Part shown: one piece after another, positions 23,052 through 31,871 of the stretch
How positions within the stretch are numbered: the stretch's first letter is position 1
Layout of the letters: each line of letters opens with the position of its first letter
Assembly: GCA_905214345.1 (NCBI GenBank)
Contig: CAJMLV010000009.1
Location: 18,252 to 82,251 of the forward strand
Direction of reading: 5' to 3'
DNA: 64,000 nucleotides
Source of the DNA: an uncultured bacterium
GTDB taxonomy: Bacteria; Bacillota; Clostridia; Oscillospirales; Ruminococcaceae
Program-made: the position numbers and the translations under genes
Notes under the pieces: generated by a model
Databases searched by the model: none
What the model was told of the DNA's origin: nothing
What the model saw: the letters and a program-made list of their open reading frames with translations, nothing else

Positions 23052-24665
23052 ATGCCTTCTTTGCGTGAAGAAATCGAAAGCCGGCGCACATTTGCGATCA
23101 TCTCGCACCCCGACGCCGGTAAAACCACCCTGACCGAAAAGCTGCTTCTGTACGGGGGCGCCATCCAGACCGCCGGTTCGGTCAAGGGCAAGCAGAGTGC
23201 CAAGCACGCTGTGTCCGACTGGATGGACATCGAAAAGCAGCGCGGTATCTCGGTCACCTCGTCGGTGCTGCAGTTCCGGTATCAGGGCAAGTGCATCAAC
23301 ATTCTGGACACCCCCGGCCACCAGGACTTCTCCGAGGACACCTACCGTACCCTGATGGCGGCGGACTCCGCCGTCATGGTCATCGACGCCGCCAAGGGCG
23401 TGGAAGCCCAGACCATCAAGCTGTTCAAGGTCTGCACCCTGCGCCACATCCCCATCTTCACCTTCATCAACAAGATGGACCGGGAAGCCCGCGACCCCTT
23501 TGAACTGATGGAGAACATCGAGGAGATCCTGGGCATCAAGACCTATCCCATGAACTGGCCCATCGGCTGCGGCAAGGGCTTCAAGGGCGTGTTCGACCGC
23601 GCCAGCCGCCGCGTTCTGGCCTTCGAGGGCGACGGCCGCGCCAACGGCGTGCGGATGGTGGACGAGATTCAGGCCGGTCTGGGCGACGCTGCCCTGGACG
23701 AGCTCATCGGCACCGAAAACCACCAGCGTCTGGCCGACGACATCGAGCTTCTGGACGGCGCTGCGGAAGAATTCGACCTGGATGCCGTGCATCGCGGCGA
23801 GCTGTCCCCGGTGTTCTTCGGTTCCGCCCTGACCAACTTCGGCGTGGAGCCCTTCCTGCGGGACTTTCTGCGCCTGACCCCCACCCCGCTGCCCCGCAAG
23901 GATTCCGAGACCGGGGAGCTGGTGGACCCCTCCCGGCCGGAATTTTCCGGGTTCATCTTCAAGATCCAGGCCAACATGAACAAGAACCACCGGGACCGCG
24001 TGGCCTTTGTGCGCATCTGCTCCGGCAAGTTCGAGCGCGGCATGGAAGCCTTCCATGTGCAGGAGAACAAGAACATCAAGCTGGCCACCGGCACCACCAT
24101 GATGGCCGATGACCGCGCCATCGTGGACGAAGCCTATGCCGGCGACATCATCGGCCTGTTCGACCCGGGCATCTTCTCCATCGGCGACACCCTGTGCACC
24201 GGCAAACAGCATGTGCGCTTTGCGGGCATCCCCACCTTTGCTCCCGAGCATTTTGCCCGGGTCACCCAGGTGGACACCATGAAGCGCAAGCAGTTCGTCA
24301 AGGGCATGGAACAGATTGCCCAGGAAGGCGCCATCCAGATCTTCCGCGACCTGGGTTCCGGCATGGAAGAAGTCATCGTGGGCGTGGTGGGCGTGCTGCA
24401 GCTGGAAGTGCTGGAGTACCGCCTGAAGAACGAGTACAACGTGGACATCCGCCTGCAGACCCTGCCCTACGAATACATCCGCTGGATTCTGAACCCCAAC
24501 GACGAGCTGGACCCCAAGACCCTGGACATCACCAGCGACACCCGCCCCATCGAAGACCTGAAGGGCAACCGCCTGCTGCTCTTCGGCAGCCCCTGGAGCA
24601 TCAACTGGGCCCAGGACCACAACAGCGAACTGCGCCTGTCCGAGTTCGGCAACCTTACTTTCTGA
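23052..24665 (+). CDS. prfC: Peptide chain release factor 3
   Basis: A 537-residue translational GTPase. The G1 motif is HPDAGKTT, G2 RGISVTSS, G3 DTPGHQDFSEDTYR and G4 NKMD, followed by domain II and the RF3 C-terminal domain. RF3 removes RF1 and RF2 from the ribosome after peptide release, using GTP. The ATG follows AAGGAG by 11 nt. Length and all motifs are normal. Confidence 0.97.
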   Translation: MPSLREEIESRRTFAIISHPDAGKTTLTEKLLLYGGAIQTAGSVKGKQSAKHAVSDWMDIEKQRGISVTSSVLQFRYQGKCINILDTPGHQDFSEDTYRTLMAADSAVMVIDAAKGVEAQTIKLFKVCTLRHIPIFTFINKMDREARDPFELMENIEEILGIKTYPMNWPIGCGKGFKGVFDRASRRVLAFEGDGRANGVRMVDEIQAGLGDAALDELIGTENHQRLADDIELLDGAAEEFDLDAVHRGELSPVFFGSALTNFGVEPFLRDFLRLTPTPLPRKDSETGELVDPSRPEFSGFIFKIQANMNKNHRDRVAFVRICSGKFERGMEAFHVQENKNIKLATGTTMMADDRAIVDEAYAGDIIGLFDPGIFSIGDTLCTGKQHVRFAGIPTFAPEHFARVTQVDTMKRKQFVKGMEQIAQEGAIQIFRDLGSGMEEVIVGVVGVLQLEVLEYRLKNEYNVDIRLQTLPYEYIRWILNPNDELDPKTLDITSDTRPIEDLKGNRLLLFGSPWSINWAQDHNSELRLSEFGNLTF

Positions 24666-24678
24666 GTTACCGCCTTTT

Positions 24679-24705
24679 CACCCGTCCGCACACCGCGGGC
24701 GGGTG
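24679..24705 (+). terminator. prfC terminator
   Basis: Stem CACCCGTCCGC/GCGGGCGGGTG with TTTTTCTTTG following. Confidence 0.8.
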
Positions 24706-24728
24706 TTTTTCTTTGTTGGTCAGTCGCC

Positions 24729-24757
24729 TTGTTCTGGGCACGGTTGTGTGATATAAT
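24729..24757 (+). promoter_or_regulatory. Promoter of the radical SAM operon
   Basis: TTGTTC (24729-24734), 17 nt, TATAAT (24752-24757). The leader of about 75 nt has a GC-rich hairpin and AGGAGG before the ATG. Confidence 0.65.
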
Positions 24758-24839
24758 AAGCCTCATACTGCAACCCTGATTTTTCCTGGGCGGGCCGCCG
24801 CAGGCCGCCTATTTTCAATATGATACAGGAGGGTATCTC

Positions 24840-26228
24840 ATGCCGCTTTTGAGCCGGGCCGAGACCCAGTTTCTGCGCCGCCACCTGGAGGGCGTCTGCC
24901 ACATCACCCTGGACCCCCAGGGCCCCGGGGCGGTGCGCATCCACCTGGTGCCCAGCCGCCACCAGCACACCGACGTGCCTTTTGTGGCCATCCTCAACGG
25001 GCGGGACATTCTGCCCCTGAGCGTTTCCTGGGCCATCCTGCTGACCAACCTGATGGAAGCCCTGCGCCCCTTTGAAGGCAAGCAGATGGAGGAGGAAGAA
25101 TGGCAGCAGGCCGCCGACGATGCGGTCAAAGCCACCGCCGCCGTCTACAAGCGCACTCCGCCGGAACAGATCGCCGCCGACCTGCAGTCCATGCTGGATT
25201 CTCTTTTTGCCATCGCCCGGGGCGAAACGCCCGAAACCGAGATCCAGCCCATGGACCTGGGGGCCTATGCCCGCCACATGGCGGCCCCCCACCGCATGGA
25301 CCTGCTCATCAGCGCCATGGTCAAGGACGGCGCCTGGCACTGCAACCAGAAATGCCTGCACTGCTACGCCGCCCGCCAGCCCTACGGCGAGACCGAGGAG
25401 CTGGACACCGACCAGTGGCTGGCTGTCATCCAGAAATGCCGGGCCGCGGGTATTCCCCAGCTGACCTTTACCGGCGGCGAGCCCACCCTGCGCCATGACC
25501 TGGTCAAACTGGTGGACGCCGCCCAGTGGTTCGTCACCCGGCTGAACACCAACGGCCGCATGCTCACCAGCGCTTTGTGCCATGATCTGCACGAAGCCAG
25601 CCTGGACAGCGTGCAGGTCACCCTGTATTCGGCGGAAGAATCCATCCACAATACCCTGGTGGGGGCTCCCGGCTATGCCGACACCATCGCCGGTATCCGC
25701 AACGCCCTGGCCGCCGGGCTGAATGTGAGCATCAACACCCCCCTGTGCAGCCTGAACAAGGACTATGCCGCCACCCTGGCCATGGCCCACGAACTGGGCA
25801 TCCGGTATGCCACCTGCAGCGGGCTCATCCCCGCAGGCAGCGCCCAGACCCCCGAAAGCCGGGGCACCCGCCTGACCACCGCCCAGCTCACCGAGACCCT
25901 GCGCCAGGCCCGTGCCTTTGCCGACGCCCACGGCATGGAGCTGGACTTTACCAGCCCCGGCTGGCTCAGCGACGACACCCTGCGGGAACTGGGCTTCACC
26001 CAGGTTCCCAGCTGCGGGGCCTGCCTGTCCAACATGGCCATCGCCCCGGACGGCACCGTGCTGCCCTGCCAGAGCTGGCTGTGCGGCCCGGGCCTGGGCA
26101 ACATCCTGCACCAGCCCTGGCGGCGCATCTGGAATGCCGCCCCCTGCCGCAGCATCCGCCGCCAGAGCGCCAAAATGCTGCACACCTGCCCCTTGGGCGA
26201 GACCCCCTTGCAGGAGGACACCCCATGA
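24840..26228 (+). CDS. Radical SAM protein with SPASM-like C-terminus
   Basis: A 462-residue enzyme. Residues 1 to about 150 are an N-terminal domain of unknown type. The radical SAM core has the CxxxCxxC cluster (C168, C172, C175 in CNQKCLHCYA) and GGEP (212-215). The C-terminal part has six cysteines (392, 395, 410, 415, 436, 450) around APDGTVLPCQ, a SPASM-like auxiliary cluster region typical of peptide- and protein-modifying enzymes. Its stop overlaps the start of the next gene (ATGA), so it is coupled to a protein with a Cys-Ala repeat tail, its likely substrate. That link is inferred from position. Confidence 0.85.
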   Translation: MPLLSRAETQFLRRHLEGVCHITLDPQGPGAVRIHLVPSRHQHTDVPFVAILNGRDILPLSVSWAILLTNLMEALRPFEGKQMEEEEWQQAADDAVKATAAVYKRTPPEQIAADLQSMLDSLFAIARGETPETEIQPMDLGAYARHMAAPHRMDLLISAMVKDGAWHCNQKCLHCYAARQPYGETEELDTDQWLAVIQKCRAAGIPQLTFTGGEPTLRHDLVKLVDAAQWFVTRLNTNGRMLTSALCHDLHEASLDSVQVTLYSAEESIHNTLVGAPGYADTIAGIRNALAAGLNVSINTPLCSLNKDYAATLAMAHELGIRYATCSGLIPAGSAQTPESRGTRLTTAQLTETLRQARAFADAHGMELDFTSPGWLSDDTLRELGFTQVPSCGACLSNMAIAPDGTVLPCQSWLCGPGLGNILHQPWRRIWNAAPCRSIRRQSAKMLHTCPLGETPLQEDTP

Positions 26229-27325
26229 AACATCTGATTTTCCGGGCCCGACGCCTGACCGCCCTGCTGGTCGTGGCGCTGCTGGCCCTGCTGGCAGCCC
26301 CCGCCGCCCTGGCGGACAGCGGTGACCTGGACCGCATCAATTCCTACATCGTCACCGTGGACCCCCGGGCGGACGGCAGTGCCGACATCACCTATGACAT
26401 CGACTGGGAGGTCATCGGCGGCAGCGCCGACGAGCCCCTTTCCTGGGTCAAGATCGGCCTGGCCAACGACCAGGTAGACAGCTTTGAGAACCTGACCCCG
26501 GACACCGTTTCCGGGGTGCGCGCCCAGACCGAGGACGGCAACACCTTTGCCCGCATCACCTTTGTGCGGCGGTATTACGCCCCCGACTACGCCGCCCAGG
26601 CAGGCCAGCAAAGCCAGGTGCATTTTTCCTTCCGGGTACACCAGAGCCATCTGTACACCCTGTCCGATGACGGCAGCGCTACCTATCTGTTCACCCCCGG
26701 CTGGTTCGACGACCTGGAGGTGCAGAGCCTGACCATCCGGTGGAAAGCCTCCGACGGCATGACCGCCGACACCGAGACGATGGAAGACGGCTATTATGTG
26801 TGGACCTTCGGCCCCATGGACCACGGGGAGAAGGCCACCGTCCGGGTCCAGGTACCCGCCGAGGTCACCGCCGTGTATGACCCGTCCACCGAGATGCTGC
26901 CTTCCGAAAGCGCAGACAAGGATTTCCTCGTCGCCGTGATGATGCTGCTTTTCTTTATCTTTATAGGCTTTGCCATCTACTGCGACATCGCGGTGCGGCC
27001 CCGGTGGCGGGGCGGCTTCGGCCGCAATGACCGCCGCTGGTACACCAACGGCACCCGCATCATCCACCTGGCCCCCGGGGCGGTACCGCCCCAGGGCTAC
27101 CGCCCCACCACGCCGCCCGCTTCTTTCCACAGCGGCGGCGGGTCTTTCCGGGGCGGCGGCGCGGGCCGTGGCAGCGGCGGAAGCTGTGCCTGCGCCTGCG
27201 TTTCCAGCTGTGCGTGTGCCTGCGCCTGTGCGGGCGGCGGCCGTGCCGGCTGCAGTGTGAAGAATTTCTACCGTATCACCGTCAAGCGCGCAACGCGCAG
27301 CGAGGAGGAATCCCATGAGCATTGA
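26225..27325 (+). CDS. Membrane protein with Cys-Ala repeat cytoplasmic tail
   Basis: A 366-residue protein with a signal peptide (1-30, ending APAALA), an extracytoplasmic beta-rich region (31 to about 230, like DUF2207 N-terminal domains), one membrane helix (234-254) and an Arg-rich then Gly/Ser-rich tail. The tail holds eight cysteines at 321, 323, 325, 329, 331, 333, 335 and 343, mostly alternating with alanine. By topology the tail is cytoplasmic. It overlaps the radical SAM gene by 4 nt and the AAA+ gene by 11 nt. Thioether formation or metal binding at the Cys repeat is plausible but not shown. Confidence 0.82.
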   Translation: MKHLIFRARRLTALLVVALLALLAAPAALADSGDLDRINSYIVTVDPRADGSADITYDIDWEVIGGSADEPLSWVKIGLANDQVDSFENLTPDTVSGVRAQTEDGNTFARITFVRRYYAPDYAAQAGQQSQVHFSFRVHQSHLYTLSDDGSATYLFTPGWFDDLEVQSLTIRWKASDGMTADTETMEDGYYVWTFGPMDHGEKATVRVQVPAEVTAVYDPSTEMLPSESADKDFLVAVMMLLFFIFIGFAIYCDIAVRPRWRGGFGRNDRRWYTNGTRIIHLAPGAVPPQGYRPTTPPASFHSGGGSFRGGGAGRGSGGSCACACVSSCACACACAGGGRAGCSVKNFYRITVKRATRSEEESHEH

Positions 27326-29372
27326 GGACGGATACGACGCCTGGGTCCGGGGCCTGATGGGCAACGGCCGTTCCCGCCCGGACAAGGAAAAAGCCGATGC
27401 GGCCGCCGCCAGTCTGGCCGATATGCAGGCCCAGCTGGACGCCCTGGCCGCCGGAAACAAGCGCAGCCGCGCCGCCGCCGACGCTCTGGACGCGGTGAAC
27501 AAGGCTGCGGCCTCCACCGCCGAGAACGTCCGCCGCATGAGCAGCGAGCTGACCCGCAACCTGCGCAGCGACGGGCTTTTGCAGAACAATGCCCAGCCTG
27601 CCCCGGCACCCGCTGCCGCCCCCGCCCGGGGCGCCGGGTTCCAGGGTCTTGCCGCCGAGGTCCGCACCGAGGTGCTGGGCCAGGACGCCTTTGTGGCGGA
27701 TGTGGTCAAGGCTTTCCGCCGTCCCTTCGTCATGGGCACCGATGACGCCCAGCGCGCCCGGGGTCCCATGCTGCTCTGCGGGCCGGAGGGCACCGGCCGC
27801 CACTACACCCTGCGGTGTGTGGTGCAAAAAATGGCCGACCGGGGTCTTTTGAAAAGTCCCGACATCGAAACCATGGACCTGTCCCTCTACCCCGGTCCCG
27901 CCCAGGAAAAACTGTTTCTGCAGGACCTGTACGCGGCCCTGCAATCCCCCGCCGAGGTGCTGGCCTTCGACCACTACGAAGCCTGCGGCTCCTCCTACCT
28001 GAACATGCTGGCCGACCTGGCCATGGACGGCACCCTGGCCCTGACCAGCCGCTATGTGCTGCAGCGGGGCATCCTGGTGGATGTGGGCACCGCCCTGGCA
28101 CCGGGTGCGGTGGGTGAACTGAACGCCGGGGGCAAATACTTCGTCTTTTTCTCCGAGAAGGACGAGGCCGCTCTGGCCGACCGGTTCGGCGCCCGCTTCG
28201 TGGACGCCCTTGCCGGGGACATCTGCCGCACCGACCCTTTCACCCCCGAAAGCCTGGCCGCCATCGCCGCCCGGGAACTGAACTTCCTGGCCCAGAAAGC
28301 CAAAAGCCGGTGCGGGCTGGCCCTTTCCATGGGGGCGGATATGCGGGATTACCTGGCCGCCCAGTACGGCAAGCGGGGCGGCATGACCTCCATGCGGGAA
28401 TTTGCCGACCTGCTCTTCCGGGCCCTGGCGGAATATGTCCTTTCTTCCGACACCACCCCCGCTGAGGGCACCCCTGCCGTCCTGACAGTGCGGGAGGGCC
28501 GCATCTTTGCCGCAGTAAACGGAGGCGAGGCCTTCGACCTGCTCTCCCTGCTGCCCCAGCAGTACCGGGGCGATGTGGAAGCGGTGGAAGCAGAACTGGA
28601 CCGCATCGTGGGCCTGGACGAGGTCAAGACCTTTGTGCGGGACATCGCCAAAAACGTGCAGGCCCAGCAGCGGCGCAAGGCCCAGGGCCTGCCGGTGGCG
28701 GACATCAACATGCACATGATCTTTACCGGCAACCCCGGCACCGGCAAGACCACCATCGCCCGCATCCTGGCCAAATACCTGAAAGCCATCGGCGCTTTGC
28801 GGGGCGGCCAGCTGGTGGAGGTGGGTCGTGCCGACCTGGTGGGCCGGTATGTGGGCCACACCGCCCCCCTGACCAATCAGGTCATCAACAGCGCTTTGGG
28901 CGGCGTACTCTTCATTGATGAAGCGTACAGCCTTTACCGGGGCGGCGAGGACAGCTTCGGCCTGGAAGCCATCGACACCCTGGTCAAGGGCATCGAGGAC
29001 CACCGCAACGACCTGGTGGTGATCCTGGCAGGCTACACCCATGAGATGCAGACCTTCCTGGCCGCCAACTCCGGCCTGGCCAGCCGCTTCCCCAACCAGA
29101 TCGAGTTCCCCGACTACACCGCCGACGAACTGTGGGCCATCCTGGGCAGTCTGGCCGCCTCCAAGGGCTACCGCCTGGACGAAGGCTGTGCCATGCCCCT
29201 CAAGACCTGGTTTGCCCGCCGTCAGGCGGAGGATGCCGCCAAGGCAGGCAACGGCCGCATGGCCCGCAACGCTTTGGAGCGGGCTATCCTGAACCAGTCC
29301 CGCCGCCTGGTGGCGGACCCCGGCGCACCTTTGGACCTGCTGCTGCCCGGGGACTTTGACCTGGATGAATAA
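27315..29372 (+). CDS. Two-module AAA+ ATPase, CbbX/SpoVK type
   Basis: A 685-residue protein. Residues 1-100 are helical and Ala/Pro-rich. Module 1 (about 105-420) has a degenerate Walker A, CGPEGTGR (156-162), with Arg replacing the lysine, and a weak Walker B (LAFDH). Module 2 (about 425-685) is an intact CbbX/SpoVK-type AAA+ domain with GNPGTGKTT (472-480), VLFIDEAYS and a sensor/Arg-finger region (SGLASRFPNQ). Such ATPases remodel protein partners. It starts inside the Cys-tail gene, the third gene of the operon, so it probably acts on or with that protein. Confidence 0.87.
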   Translation: MSIEDGYDAWVRGLMGNGRSRPDKEKADAAAASLADMQAQLDALAAGNKRSRAAADALDAVNKAAASTAENVRRMSSELTRNLRSDGLLQNNAQPAPAPAAAPARGAGFQGLAAEVRTEVLGQDAFVADVVKAFRRPFVMGTDDAQRARGPMLLCGPEGTGRHYTLRCVVQKMADRGLLKSPDIETMDLSLYPGPAQEKLFLQDLYAALQSPAEVLAFDHYEACGSSYLNMLADLAMDGTLALTSRYVLQRGILVDVGTALAPGAVGELNAGGKYFVFFSEKDEAALADRFGARFVDALAGDICRTDPFTPESLAAIAARELNFLAQKAKSRCGLALSMGADMRDYLAAQYGKRGGMTSMREFADLLFRALAEYVLSSDTTPAEGTPAVLTVREGRIFAAVNGGEAFDLLSLLPQQYRGDVEAVEAELDRIVGLDEVKTFVRDIAKNVQAQQRRKAQGLPVADINMHMIFTGNPGTGKTTIARILAKYLKAIGALRGGQLVEVGRADLVGRYVGHTAPLTNQVINSALGGVLFIDEAYSLYRGGEDSFGLEAIDTLVKGIEDHRNDLVVILAGYTHEMQTFLAANSGLASRFPNQIEFPDYTADELWAILGSLAASKGYRLDEGCAMPLKTWFARRQAEDAAKAGNGRMARNALERAILNQSRRLVADPGAPLDLLLPGDFDLDE

Positions 29373-29380
29373 AATGACAA

Positions 29381-29422
29381 CGGACCCCGCCGCAAGCCGC
29401 ACAGGCTTGCCGACGGGGTCCG
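29381..29422. terminator. Bidirectional terminator
   Basis: Stem CGGACCCCG/CGGGGTCCG with an inner GCAAGCC/GGCTTGC stem, then TTTTTT. It ends the radical SAM operon and the convergent membrane protein gene. Confidence 0.88.
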
Positions 29423-29445
29423 TTTTTTCATTGTTCCGACAGTTT

Positions 29446-29994
29446 TTACTCGGCGTTTTCCTCTTTGCGGGGGCCGGTGACCATAAACCGGGCCAGCTGC
29501 ACAAAGCCCACGCCCAGAGAAGCCATGGCCACCACCTGGGCCAGGCGCTGGATGGCGGGCATCATCTCGCCCACCAGCAGAGCCAGCACAAACAGGCCGG
29601 CGGCATACTCAAACCGGATGGCCGCCTTGGGCGGGCGGGGTGCGCCGCCCCGCATCACAGACAATCCGGCTTCCAGCACCGCACCGTTGGTGTAGTAGGC
29701 CACCGTAAAATAGAGAAAGGCCACCCCTGCCACCAGCGGGATCTGGGCCAGGCTGCCGCCGTCCAGGAAAATCCCCAGCAAAAACGCCACCGCAGCACCC
29801 AGGGCCGGTTTGGCTGCCCGGGGGTATTCCTCCCGCACCTTGCGCAGCATCAGGCAGCCCGCCGCCAGCAGCGCCGAAGCCAGCGCGTACAGCACACAGC
29901 TGGCGGTGTTCCAGGGCAGGGCCAGGCTGCCCAGCAGCCCGCACACACAGCCCGCCGCCAGCACCCGCCGCGCCTTCGGATTCTTCAGTTCCAT
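29446..29994 (-). CDS. Small polytopic membrane protein, unknown function
   Basis: A 182-residue protein with about five membrane helices and a short charged C-terminal end. I do not recognise a family. It is transcribed alone from its own promoter (30030-30058). Confidence 0.65.
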   Translation of the reverse strand: MELKNPKARRVLAAGCVCGLLGSLALPWNTASCVLYALASALLAAGCLMLRKVREEYPRAAKPALGAAVAFLLGIFLDGGSLAQIPLVAGVAFLYFTVAYYTNGAVLEAGLSVMRGGAPRPPKAAIRFEYAAGLFVLALLVGEMMPAIQRLAQVVAMASLGVGFVQLARFMVTGPRKEENAE

Positions 29995-30029
29995 CTGTCA
30001 GACACCTCTTTGTCCCGGATATTTCCCCC

Positions 30030-30058
30030 ATGATAACACAAACCCGGACAGCGGGCAA
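30030..30058 (-). promoter_or_regulatory. Promoter of the small membrane protein gene
   Basis: Minus strand TTGCCC (30053-30058), 17 nt, TATCAT (30030-30035). Confidence 0.5.
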
Positions 30059-30269
30059 GGCGGGGCATACATCTTGCTGCAGATAATTGATTTATATCTA
30101 TTTTTTTGGCGTTCAGCCGCACACACCCGGCCCTTTTCCGGGTCCTGTTGTGCAAATTGACCGGGACCTGGGGCTTCCTGTGCCCCGCAGCACAATTTCT
30201 TGCGCGCACATCCCTACCGAAAGTGCCTTTCGGCGCCCGCAGCATCGACATCCCGGCCCCGTGCAGTCC

Positions 30270-30299
30270 TTGACAATACGCCGTGTCCGCGTGCATAAT
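30270..30299 (+). promoter_or_regulatory. degV promoter and leader
   Basis: TTGACA (30270-30275), 18 nt, CATAAT (30294-30299). The roughly 90-nt leader has hairpins CTGCC/GGCAG and TTTCC/GGAAA. The gene-free stretch 29995-30397 otherwise holds only a short CCGAAA/TTTCGG hairpin near 30220; no gene is seen. Confidence 0.6.
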
Positions 30300-30397
30300 A
30301 GAGTAGGTCTCGTCTGCCCTTTTGGCAGGCCGGACCCGCCTTTCCTTACCGGAAAAGCAAAGGTCTTTGTTTCGGATCACAAAAAGGAGCGTCTCGG

Positions 30398-31252
30398 ATG
30401 GTACATATTTTGACCAATTCGGTCTGCGATCTCACTCCACGGCAAATAGAGGAACTGGGCGTCACCGCCATTCCGGACTGCATCGCCTTCGGTCCCAACG
30501 AACAATACCGCAACAATATCGAAATCGACCCGCCCACCCTGTACCGCCGCCTGGCCGATTGTGAGGAGCTGCCCAAAACCGCCCATCCCAATCTGGACCA
30601 GTACATGCAGGCGTTCCGCGCGGCGGCCGCCGCACCGGGCTGCACCGAGCTGCTCTGCCTGAGCCTGACCAGCAAGATGTCCGGTTCCTGCAACACCGCC
30701 CGCAGCGCGGTGAAGCTGCTGGAAGAACAGGGTTTTGCCACCCCCGTCACCGTCTATGATTCCCAGCAGGTCTCCTACGGTTTGGCCGTTCTGGTCAAGG
30801 AGGCCGCCCGTCTGGCGGCCCAGGGCCTGACCGCCGCCCAGATCGTGGAAAAGCTGGAGGAACTGCGCCCCCATGTGGGGGTCTATTTCGCCATGGAATC
30901 CCTGGCCAACGCCCGCAAAGGCGGCCGCGCCGGGGCCATCCGGGTACTGGCCGCCGACCTGCTCAAGGTCAAGCCCATCCTGGTGTTCCGGGACGGGCTG
31001 GTCAGTGACATCGGCATCGTGCGCGGATTTGACCGTGCCGTGGACCGTGTGGTGGACCTCTACCGGGAAAAAGCGGTCTATGGCGGTGAAGTTTACCTCT
31101 TCCATGCCGACCGCGAAGAGCTGGCCCGGGATGTGGCCCAGCGGATTCTGGCCATCGACCCCGCCGCAAAGATCACCATCGGCTGGGTGGGGGCCGTCAT
31201 CGGCATCTATACCGGGGCCGGCTGTCTGGGCCTGGCCTTCCGCCAGAAATGA
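30398..31252 (+). CDS. degV: DegV family fatty-acid-binding protein
   Basis: A 284-residue protein. LTNSVCDLTP near the start and LSLTSKMSGSCNTARSA are the ligand-binding motifs, followed by the ESLANARKGGRAG segment. DegV/FakB proteins bind a fatty acid and present it to a kinase for phosphorylation. No fakA gene is in the window. Its last codons overlap the start of the methyltransferase gene by 4 nt. Confidence 0.92.
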   Translation: MVHILTNSVCDLTPRQIEELGVTAIPDCIAFGPNEQYRNNIEIDPPTLYRRLADCEELPKTAHPNLDQYMQAFRAAAAAPGCTELLCLSLTSKMSGSCNTARSAVKLLEEQGFATPVTVYDSQQVSYGLAVLVKEAARLAAQGLTAAQIVEKLEELRPHVGVYFAMESLANARKGGRAGAIRVLAADLLKVKPILVFRDGLVSDIGIVRGFDRAVDRVVDLYREKAVYGGEVYLFHADREELARDVAQRILAIDPAAKITIGWVGAVIGIYTGAGCLGLAFRQK

Positions 31253-31842
31253 CCGCCCCGGACTTTGTGTGGCTGGGGCTGGGTGCCCTGGCCTTCGGGC
31301 TGATGGTCCTGTCTGACTACGGACAGGTGCTCCGGGGCCGCCGGGGCGCGGGGATGCTGTTCCCCCTGGGCGGGGCGCTGCTCATTGCCGCCACCGCCGC
31401 CCTGCTGGTCCGCCGCTGGCGGGCCGTACCGCCGGGCCCGTTTTCCCTTGTCTGGTTCGCGGGCGCGGCTCTCATGCTGTTTCTTTTGCTCTATACCCTG
31501 TTTTTCGCTTTGCCGGCGGGCGGCAGCAGCGCCGCCACCGCCAAAAAAGATGAACTCCGGCCTCTGGTGGACACCGGCGTGTTCGCTTTGTGCCGTCACC
31601 CGGGCGTGCTCTTCCTGGGCGGGTTTTATGCCTGCCTGTGGGGCGCCCTGGGCGGTTGGGCCCTGGGCCTTGCGTTTGTTCTGTTCACCCTGTTGGACGC
31701 CGCCTATGCCGCCTGGCAGGGAGAGTTCGTTTTCCCCCGCAGTATCCGGGACTATGCGGCTTACCAGGCCGCCACGCCCCGTTTTCTTCCCTCCGCCCGC
31801 AGCCTGCGCCGCTGCCTGCACACCCTGCACTCCCAGAAGTAA
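31249..31842 (+). CDS. ICMT/PEMT-like membrane methyltransferase
   Basis: A 197-residue protein with about five membrane helices. The C-terminal part, LVDTGVFALCRHPGVLFLGG then FPRSIRDYAAYQAATPRFLP, has the RHP and final R/P motifs of isoprenylcysteine carboxyl methyltransferase-like enzymes. Substrates in bacteria are mostly unknown. The start codon overlaps the degV stop (ATGA), so they are coupled. Confidence 0.75.
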   Translation: MTAPDFVWLGLGALAFGLMVLSDYGQVLRGRRGAGMLFPLGGALLIAATAALLVRRWRAVPPGPFSLVWFAGAALMLFLLLYTLFFALPAGGSSAATAKKDELRPLVDTGVFALCRHPGVLFLGGFYACLWGALGGWALGLAFVLFTLLDAAYAAWQGEFVFPRSIRDYAAYQAATPRFLPSARSLRRCLHTLHSQK

Positions 31843-31871
31843 AAAACAAACAGGAAAAGGGATGTCCAACC

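Noticed and set aside
22938..24620. 560-codon minus-strand frame opposite prfC
   Set aside because: Shadow of a highly conserved gene.
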